11,256 bases of DNA from an uncultured Caulobacterales bacterium (lineage in GTDB: Bacteria > Pseudomonadota > Alphaproteobacteria > Caulobacterales > Caulobacteraceae): assembly GCA_903903715.1 (NCBI GenBank), contig CAIUZX010000432.1, positions 1 to 11,256 of the forward strand, read 5' to 3'. This document shows, piece by piece, positions 6,781-11,256 of this stretch. The notes under the pieces are model-generated. The model saw nothing but the letters and a program-made list of their open reading frames with translations. It was not told the DNA's origin and made no database searches. The stretch's first letter is position 1; each line of letters starts with the position of its first letter. A program made the translations under genes and the position numbers.

Positions 6781-7026
6781 ATGCCTGACAGACAGCTTCT
6801 TCATCTCGTCTTCGGCGGCGAGCTCACGGACGTGAACAGCGTCGAGTTCCGCGACCTCTCCAAGATCGAGTTCGTCGGGGCCTTCCCGAACTATGCGGAG
6901 GCGCGGCGGGCGTGGAAGTCTAAGGCCCAGTCGACGGTGGACAACGCCCTGATGCGCTACGTCATCGTCCACGCGCACAAGTTGCTCGATCCCAACGACG
7001 ACGATCATCACCACCACGATCACTGA
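6781..7026 (+). CDS. DUF4170-like small protein with histidine-rich C-terminus
   Basis: An 81-residue protein of unknown function that I match from memory to the alphaproteobacterial DUF4170 group. The visible pattern is LHLVFGGELTDVNSVEFRDL at 7-26, IEFVGAFPNYAEARRAWKSKAQ at 29-50, then STVDNALMRYVIVHAHKLLD at 51-70. There is no signal peptide or membrane segment, so it is probably cytoplasmic. The last nine residues, DDDHHHHDH, form an acidic, histidine-rich tail that could bind divalent metals such as Zn or Ni; this is inference. It lies 60 bases after pmbA on the same strand with no evident terminator between. Its ribosome site is weak. It converges with the histidine kinase gene, 12 bases separating the ends. 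Confidence 0.8.
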   Translation: MPDRQLLHLVFGGELTDVNSVEFRDLSKIEFVGAFPNYAEARRAWKSKAQSTVDNALMRYVIVHAHKLLDPNDDDHHHHDH

Positions 7027-7032
7027 TAGCGT

Positions 7033-7046
7033 CGGGATCTATCCCG
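7033..7046. terminator. Short inverted repeat between the DUF4170-like gene and the kinase gene
   Basis: CGGGA (7033-7037) and TCCCG (7042-7046) form a 5-base-pair stem with a 4-base loop, spanning the kinase stop codon (TAG on the minus strand) and lying six bases after the plus-strand gene. There is no T-run on either side. It may be a weak bidirectional end signal, but a stem this short is easily chance in GC-rich DNA. Confidence 0.2.
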
Positions 7047-8412
7047 CCAGCCGCATCGTCGCCCGAAGGCCGCCCATCAGGCTTTTCGACAGGGTCACAT
7101 CTCCGCCGTGGCTGCGCGCCACGTCCCGGGCGATGGCGAGGCCAAGCCCCACGCCCTTGACGTTCTGATTGCGCGCCTCATCCAGACGGGAAAAGGGCTT
7201 GAACGCCTCTTCGTAAAGCGCTTCGGGAATGCCCGGACCGTCATCGTCGACATGAATATCGACTCCGCCGCCGTCCAGCGGGACTGCGGTCAGTTTCACA
7301 TTCCTGGCGTGGGCGGCGGCGTTGGTGACGAGATTCGCAAGGCCCCGCTTCACGGCATTGGGGCGCAGGTGCGCCGGAAGCGCGTCTGGCGCATGGACGG
7401 TCAGCGCCCCGCCAGCGCGTTTCGCCCCTTCAGCGACCGAGCGGATCAGGTCGGACAGATCCACATCCTCCACCGCCTCTCCGCCCTCGCCCCGGGCGAA
7501 GGCGAGGAACTCCTCGATCATGTGCTCCATCTCGGCGAGATCACTCTTGATGGCCTCCATGCGCGCACTGGGGGGCGCAAGCTCCGCCTCCAGCTTCAGA
7601 CGGGTCAGGGGCGTGCGCAGGTCGTGGCTGACCGAGGCGAGCAGTGTGGTGCGCTGCTCGATATAGCGCTGGATGCGTGAGCGCATGTCGATGAAGGCGA
7701 TGGCGGCCTGTCGCACTTCCCGCGCGCCGTGCGGTTTGAAGTCCGGCCGGTCGACGCCGCGCCCGAAAGCCTCAGCCGCCTCGGCAAGACGCTCGATCGC
7801 CCGCACCTGGTTGCGGATGAAAGCAATCGCCACGGCCGTCAGCAGGAAAGTCACCCCCGCCAACCACATGATGAAGACTTGCCCGCGGGCCGCGAACGCC
7901 CGGTCCCTCGGCGCATAGATGCGCATGACGCCGTCGGTCACCTTGACCCGGATCTCGATGAATTTCGGATAGCGGGTGGTGTCGAGCCAGAAGTCCTCCG
8001 ACAGCCGGTCGTCGAGCGCATTGCGCAGGGGCTGGTCGAAGGTGGGCAGCACGCGCCCCCGCGGCCGGTTGGTCGGGAGGCTCCGCCCCGGCTGATAGGT
8101 CAGCCACAGGGACTGCGCCCGCTCCGCCCGGTCGGCCAGGTGCTGGAAGGTCGTGGGGTTAGGGTCCGCCTCGAAGGCGGCGACATCCCAGGCTACGTCG
8201 CCTGCAAGTGAGTCTGACAGCTGCGCGGTCATGGTCTGCCAGTAGGCTTCGAAGAAGGCCCAGGTCACGCCCACCTGCATGACGGCCACAGGCAGGATGA
8301 TGATCAGCAGGGACCGCGCGAATAGCGAGGTCGGCGCCCAGCGCTTGAACAGCCTCGGCCAGACGCGGAAGCGGAACAGGCGGCGTCGGGAGAGCCTGAC
8401 GGGATCGCTCAT
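7039..8412 (-). CDS. EnvZ-like membrane sensor histidine kinase
   Basis: The 457-residue inner-membrane kinase should phosphorylate the response regulator encoded just upstream. A basic N-terminus precedes a first membrane helix at about 34-56. A periplasmic domain of about 120 residues follows (57-178), with no family I can name. The second helix is at about 179-199, a HAMP linker runs from about 200 to 250, and the dimerisation/phosphoacceptor box LLASVSHDLRTPLTRLKLE has His263. The ATPase domain shows the N box NLVTNAAAHA (360-369), G1 DDGPGIPE (390-397), the F box EAFKPFSRLDEARN (402-415) and G2 GVGLGLAIARDV (420-431). All catalytic boxes are intact. The domain order and the 'SVSHDLRTPLTR' box are EnvZ-like. 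The gene starts four bases after the response-regulator stop, so translation is likely coupled. The periplasmic signal is unknown. Confidence 0.93.
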   Translation of the reverse strand: MSDPVRLSRRRLFRFRVWPRLFKRWAPTSLFARSLLIIILPVAVMQVGVTWAFFEAYWQTMTAQLSDSLAGDVAWDVAAFEADPNPTTFQHLADRAERAQSLWLTYQPGRSLPTNRPRGRVLPTFDQPLRNALDDRLSEDFWLDTTRYPKFIEIRVKVTDGVMRIYAPRDRAFAARGQVFIMWLAGVTFLLTAVAIAFIRNQVRAIERLAEAAEAFGRGVDRPDFKPHGAREVRQAAIAFIDMRSRIQRYIEQRTTLLASVSHDLRTPLTRLKLEAELAPPSARMEAIKSDLAEMEHMIEEFLAFARGEGGEAVEDVDLSDLIRSVAEGAKRAGGALTVHAPDALPAHLRPNAVKRGLANLVTNAAAHARNVKLTAVPLDGGGVDIHVDDDGPGIPEALYEEAFKPFSRLDEARNQNVKGVGLGLAIARDVARSHGGDVTLSKSLMGGLRATMRLAG

Positions 8413-8416
8413 CGGC

Positions 8417-9118
8417 TCAGTCCGGCGCCAGCATGTAGCCGACGCCCCGCACGGTCTGCAGATAGCGGGGGTTCTTCGGATCGGCTTCGATCTTGCGCCT
8501 GAGCCTGGTCACCTGGATGTCGACGGCGCGCCCGGTGGGATCAGCGGCGTCCTGAGCAAGGTCTAGCCGGTCGATGGGCGCATGCGGATTGGCGGCAAGC
8601 CGCTTCAGAAGCCGGGCCTCCGCCTCCGTCAGCCGGAGCGGCGCGCCGTCCCGGGAAAGTTCGCCGCGCGCGACGTCGAAGCGGCAGACGCCGAGGCTGA
8701 GGCTTGCGGCCTGGGGCGCGGCGAGGGTCCGGCGCAGAATGGCCTCGATCCGCAGGACGAGTTCCTTGGGCTCGAAGGGTTTGGAGAGATAGTCGTCCGC
8801 GCCCAGCGCCAGACCCTCGATCCGGTCGGCGGACGCGTCCCGCGCCGTCAGCATAAGGATGGGCGTCGCCTGACGTCCGCGCACCCATCGCGCCAGTGAA
8901 AAGCCGTCCTCGCCCGGCATCATCACGTCGAGAACCAGGAGATCGAATTCAAGGCTCTCGATCAGGCGCCGGGCTGCGGCAGCGTCGGTCGCGCCCGTCA
9001 CGCGAAAGCCGCAGCGGACGAGATATTCCTTCAGGAGGTCGCGGATACGGTCGTCGTCATCGACCACCAGAAGGTGCCGCGCGCGACCATCTGCTGCAGG
9101 CGACGGGGCCGTGGTCAT
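8417..9118 (-). CDS. OmpR-family response regulator (PetR-like)
   Basis: A 233-residue two-component DNA-binding regulator. The receiver domain (about 14-130) has the acidic pair at Asp20/Asp21 in LLVVDDDDRIRDLL, phosphoacceptor Asp64 in LLVLDVMMPGEDGF, Thr91 in MLTARDAS and Lys113 in YLSKPFEPKEL, so it should be phosphorylatable. The C-terminal winged helix (about 137-233) reads LTEAEARLLKRLAANPHAPI, then VDIQVTRLRRKIE and YLQTVRGVGYMLAPD, very like OmpR. The start overlaps the stop of the MarR-family gene by four bases (ATGA), with a good GAGGAG (9123-9128) before it. The kinase follows after four bases. A MarR-family gene directly before an OmpR-type gene recalls the petP-petR pair of Rhodobacter capsulatus, linked there to cytochrome bc1 gene expression. 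I infer relatedness only; the targets here are unknown. Confidence 0.93.
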   Translation of the reverse strand: MTTAPSPAADGRARHLLVVDDDDRIRDLLKEYLVRCGFRVTGATDAAAARRLIESLEFDLLVLDVMMPGEDGFSLARWVRGRQATPILMLTARDASADRIEGLALGADDYLSKPFEPKELVLRIEAILRRTLAAPQAASLSLGVCRFDVARGELSRDGAPLRLTEAEARLLKRLAANPHAPIDRLDLAQDAADPTGRAVDIQVTRLRRKIEADPKNPRYLQTVRGVGYMLAPD

Positions 9119-9660
9119 ACCATCTCCTCATCGTCGCGCCGCACGCCCGCGGCGATGGCGCCCAGCACGGCGGTGGCCGCGGGCGCCTTGTCCAGTCCGC
9201 CCAGCCGGTAGGCCTTGGCGAGCGCTGCGCGCATACGATGGCTGATTCTGGCCTCGAAGGCGCGACCGGTCTCGGTCAGATGCGCCGGTCGTCGGCGGGC
9301 GTCCGTGTCGGAAGCCCGCGTCTCGATATAACCCGCCGCCGTCAGCTCCTTCAGCACGCGGCTTGCGCCCTGCTTCGACAGTCCGGTGAGCTGGGAGAGA
9401 GCCCGGACGCCGAGTCCCGGTCTGCGCTTCAAGAGGAAGGCAGCGCGGTAATGGCTCCGTCCCAGTTGCTGCGGATCGCCGTCGAGGCCCCCGTCCGCAG
9501 TCGTCCAGAGCGCAGCTTCCGCCAGCAGGAACAGCTCCAGGGCCTGGTCCAGCGCATCGTCGGACAAGATGAGACGGGCGTCAGGCGCTAGGGGGACGTT
9601 CAAGGTCAATCCAAGTCTCCGACGGCCGATCCCAGCGCACGCATTGCGGAGGAGCGGCAT
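9115..9660 (-). CDS. MarR-family transcriptional regulator (PetP-like)
   Basis: A winged-helix DNA-binding protein, 181 residues from the ATG used here. The conserved part begins near residue 30 (LILSDDALDQALELFLLAEA). The helix-turn-helix is at about 84-108 (LGVRALSQLTGLSKQGASRVL) and the wing is ETRASDTDARRRP followed by AHLTETG, which is the MarR pattern. The first 20 residues (MPLLRNACAGIGRRRLG) look unlike the family and the ATG has no ribosome site. A TTG at 9609, preceded by GGAG with seven bases between, would give a 164-residue protein and is a real alternative. It opens the three-gene regulator operon, overlapping the response-regulator start by four bases. It is divergent from the aminotransferase gene with only 48 bases between the ATGs. 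Read leftward, GATAAT (9689-9694) is a possible -10 element without a good -35. Confidence 0.85.
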   Translation of the reverse strand: MPLLRNACAGIGRRRLGLTLNVPLAPDARLILSDDALDQALELFLLAEAALWTTADGGLDGDPQQLGRSHYRAAFLLKRRPGLGVRALSQLTGLSKQGASRVLKELTAAGYIETRASDTDARRRPAHLTETGRAFEARISHRMRAALAKAYRLGGLDKAPAATAVLGAIAAGVRRDDEEMV

Positions 9661-9708
9661 CGGCGTTTAAAACAGGCGGCAAGGCTCATTATCGACGGAT
9701 TTCGCCCG

Positions 9709-10599
9709 ATGACTATCATTCCCTTCGACGATCGCGACGGTTGGATCTGGATGGACGGTCACTTCGTCCCCTGGCGCGACGCGAAGGTGCACGTACTGAC
9801 CCACGGCCTGCACTATGGATCCTGCGTGTTCGAGGGTGAGCGGCTTTACAACGGTAAGATCTTCAAGCTCACCGAACATACCCGTCGCCTGTTCCGCTCG
9901 GCCGAGATTCTGGAGATGGAGATCCCCTACACGGTCGAAGAGATCGATGCAGCCTGTGTCGAGACCGTCGCCCGCATGGGATTTACCGACGCCTATGTTC
10001 GCCCGGTCGCTTGGCGGGGTCCCGAGCAGATGGGCGTCGCCGCGCAGGCCACGAAGACGCACGTGGCCATCGCCGCCTGGGAATGGCCGAGCTATTTCGA
10101 TCCGGAGACCAAGCGCCGCGGCATCCGCATGATGCATGCGCCCTATGCGCGACCCGCCCCGAACGCGGCGCCGACCGAAGCCAAGGCCGCCGGGCTCTAC
10201 ATGATCTGCACCCTCTCCAAGCATGCGGCGGAGCGTGCAGGCTACGCCGACGCGATGATGCTCGACTATCGCGGCTATGTGGCCGAGGCGACCGGTGCAA
10301 ACATCTTCTTCGTCAAGGACGGCGTGATCCACACGCCGCTCGCCGACTGCTTCCTCAACGGCCTGACTCGTCAGACCGTGATTGATCTGGCGAGGTCGCG
10401 TGGCTTTGACGTGATCGAGCGGCACATCCAGCCCGAAGAGATGACGGGCTTCACCGAGTGCTTCATCACCGGATCCGCAGCCGAAGTGACGCCGGTCGCG
10501 GAGATCGGGGACTATCGCTTCACGCCGGGCAACATCTCGCTGTCGTTGATGGACGATTACAGCCAGCTCGTGCGCGGAAAGCTTGTCGTCGAGGCCTGA
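9709..10599 (+). CDS. ilvE: Class IV aminotransferase, branched-chain amino acid type
   Basis: A 296-residue PLP-dependent enzyme, expected to catalyse reversible amino transfer between glutamate and the 2-keto acids of leucine, isoleucine and valine in the cytoplasm. The N-terminal part IWMDGHFVPWRDAKVHVLTH (13-32) and LHYGSCVFEGERLY (34-47) are fold-type IV landmarks. Lys159 in TEAKAAGLYM is the expected Schiff-base lysine. YVAEATGANIFFVKDG (190-205) carries Glu193, expected to contact the PLP ring nitrogen, and FLNGLTRQTVIDLA (215-228) and ECFITGSAAEVTPV (250-263) contribute the phosphate-binding region. The length matches the family. The fold is shared with D-amino acid aminotransferase and aminodeoxychorismate lyase, but the YGSCVFEG and EATGANIFF segments favour IlvE. 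It is divergent from the MarR gene and convergent with pgsA, five bases separating the ends. Confidence 0.93.
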   Translation: MTIIPFDDRDGWIWMDGHFVPWRDAKVHVLTHGLHYGSCVFEGERLYNGKIFKLTEHTRRLFRSAEILEMEIPYTVEEIDAACVETVARMGFTDAYVRPVAWRGPEQMGVAAQATKTHVAIAAWEWPSYFDPETKRRGIRMMHAPYARPAPNAAPTEAKAAGLYMICTLSKHAAERAGYADAMMLDYRGYVAEATGANIFFVKDGVIHTPLADCFLNGLTRQTVIDLARSRGFDVIERHIQPEEMTGFTECFITGSAAEVTPVAEIGDYRFTPGNISLSLMDDYSQLVRGKLVVEA

Positions 10600-10604
10600 C
10601 CGCC

Positions 10605-11174
10605 TTACGCGCGACGCGTGGTGATCGCCGTCCGCAGATAGAGGGCGCCGGTCCACAGTGTCAGGGCCGCGGCCAGCCAGAGCATGAGCTGCGCAAGACT
10701 ACGCAGCTCACCTGCCGTTTGCGCCGCGATGCAAAGGCCGAGGGCGACCAGCTGCGCGGTTGTCTTCCATTTGGCGAGCATTGTGACCGGAAGCTTCAGG
10801 CCGGTTTCGCGCAGCCCAGACACCACGAGCTCACGACCCAGGATCAGCGCGCCCGGCGTCGCGACGAGCAGCGGGTCCATGGCGCCGAGGCCGATGATCA
10901 CCGCGACGACGGCGATCTTGTCCGCGATGGGGTCGAGCATGGCGCCCAAAGGGGACGCTGCGTCCAGTTTGCGGGCGAGCCAGCCGTCAACGAAGTCGGT
11001 CAGGCTTGCGATCACGAAGGCCGCCAGGGCAAGGTGGAGCAGAGTCGGCCTTGATGCGCCGACTTCGCCGGCAAATCCGAACAGTCCCCCCGCCGTCGCG
11101 AGCAGCCCATACACCGCCAGCGACAGGAAAATCCGGCCAAGCGTGATCAGGTTGGGCAAGTCTTTCAGGCGCAT
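10605..11174 (-). CDS. pgsA: CDP-diacylglycerol--glycerol-3-phosphate 3-phosphatidyltransferase
   Basis: PgsA is an inner-membrane enzyme that makes phosphatidylglycerophosphate, the committed precursor of phosphatidylglycerol and cardiolipin. The product is 189 residues, the usual length, and starts MRLKDLPNLITLGRI, the standard 'PN.LT..R' opening. The CDP-alcohol phosphotransferase signature D-x2-D-G-x2-A-R-x8-G-x3-D-x3-D is complete at 60-85 (Asp60, Asp63, Gly64, Ala67, Arg68, Gly77, Asp81, Asp85). ILGRELVVSGLRE (111-123) and LAKWKTTAQ (133-141) are also typical of PgsA and separate it from phosphatidylserine synthase. Hydrophobic segments account for about five or six membrane helices. 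GGAGGG lies just before the ATG, with unusually short spacing. A small ACGCG/CGCGT stem (10607-10619) spans its stop codon. Convergent with ilvE. Confidence 0.96.
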   Translation of the reverse strand: MRLKDLPNLITLGRIFLSLAVYGLLATAGGLFGFAGEVGASRPTLLHLALAAFVIASLTDFVDGWLARKLDAASPLGAMLDPIADKIAVVAVIIGLGAMDPLLVATPGALILGRELVVSGLRETGLKLPVTMLAKWKTTAQLVALGLCIAAQTAGELRSLAQLMLWLAAALTLWTGALYLRTAITTRRA

Positions 11175-11256
11175 CGCCCTCCATACCCAACAATCTCGCC
11201 CCTGTCCTGTCGTCGCGCATTTCCGCGGGTTCCGCGTCGCGCTATCACCGCACGCC
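11175..11256. other. Upstream flank of pgsA, no gene assigned
   Basis: These 82 bases precede pgsA and reach the window edge. One minus-strand frame stays open from the edge to a TGA just inside pgsA, so a neighbouring gene could end there, but the short tail is not recognisable. A CGCGG/CCGCG inverted repeat (11224-11236) is present without a T-run. No confident promoter is visible. In many alphaproteobacteria uvrC precedes pgsA, but nothing here proves that. Confidence 0.3.

Noticed and set aside
11224..11236. CGCGG/CCGCG inverted repeat upstream of pgsA as a terminator
   Set aside because: The stem has only five pairs with no T-run. Stems like this are common by chance in DNA of this GC content.
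1..11256. Mobile elements, CRISPR arrays, toxin-antitoxin or defence genes
   Set aside because: I looked for terminal inverted repeats, regularly spaced repeats, transposase or integrase motifs and defence-type domains on both strands and saw none. All sizeable genes are housekeeping or regulatory.

Overview
This window looks like ordinary chromosomal DNA from a GC-rich alphaproteobacterium. The coding sequence is strongly GC-biased at third positions. The gene set (RecF, DnaN, a ZapE-type ATPase, PmbA/TldE, a DUF4170-like protein, a MarR/OmpR/EnvZ-like regulatory trio, a class IV aminotransferase and PgsA) is typical of that class. Detached dnaN and recF genes with a short stretch between them fit Caulobacterales (Caulobacter/Brevundimonas-like), but that placement is inference. 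I see no mobile element, phage gene, CRISPR array, tRNA or rRNA, and the genes share one base composition, so nothing points to recent transfer.

Layout, left to right. (1) 1-2110, replication and repair: the 5' part of recF (minus strand, running off the left edge), a probable 35-residue membrane peptide gene on the plus strand with its own candidate promoter, a strong terminator-like hairpin, and dnaN (minus). (2) 2329-5259: divergently from dnaN lies zapE (plus), then a RarD-type transporter (plus), whose 3' end overlaps tail-to-tail with an SDR-like NAD(P)-binding protein (minus). (3) 5389-7026: pmbA (plus), divergent from the SDR gene, followed by a small DUF4170-like gene with a histidine-rich tail. 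(4) 7039-9660: a minus-strand operon read as MarR-family regulator, OmpR-like response regulator and EnvZ-like histidine kinase, coupled by a 4-base overlap and a 4-base gap. (5) 9709-11174: a branched-chain-type aminotransferase (plus), divergent from the MarR gene, converging with pgsA (minus).

Functionally, RecF and DnaN act at replication forks and gaps. ZapE belongs to a family linked to cell division. PmbA is the non-catalytic partner of the TldD peptidase. The regulator operon should form a phosphorelay whose MarR member may also act on the aminotransferase promoter. PgsA makes phosphatidylglycerol precursor. I found no clearly new multi-gene system. The most interesting items are the small membrane-peptide transcription unit between recF and dnaN, the three-regulator operon facing the aminotransferase gene, and an SDR protein that seems to lack the usual catalytic tyrosine/lysine pair.
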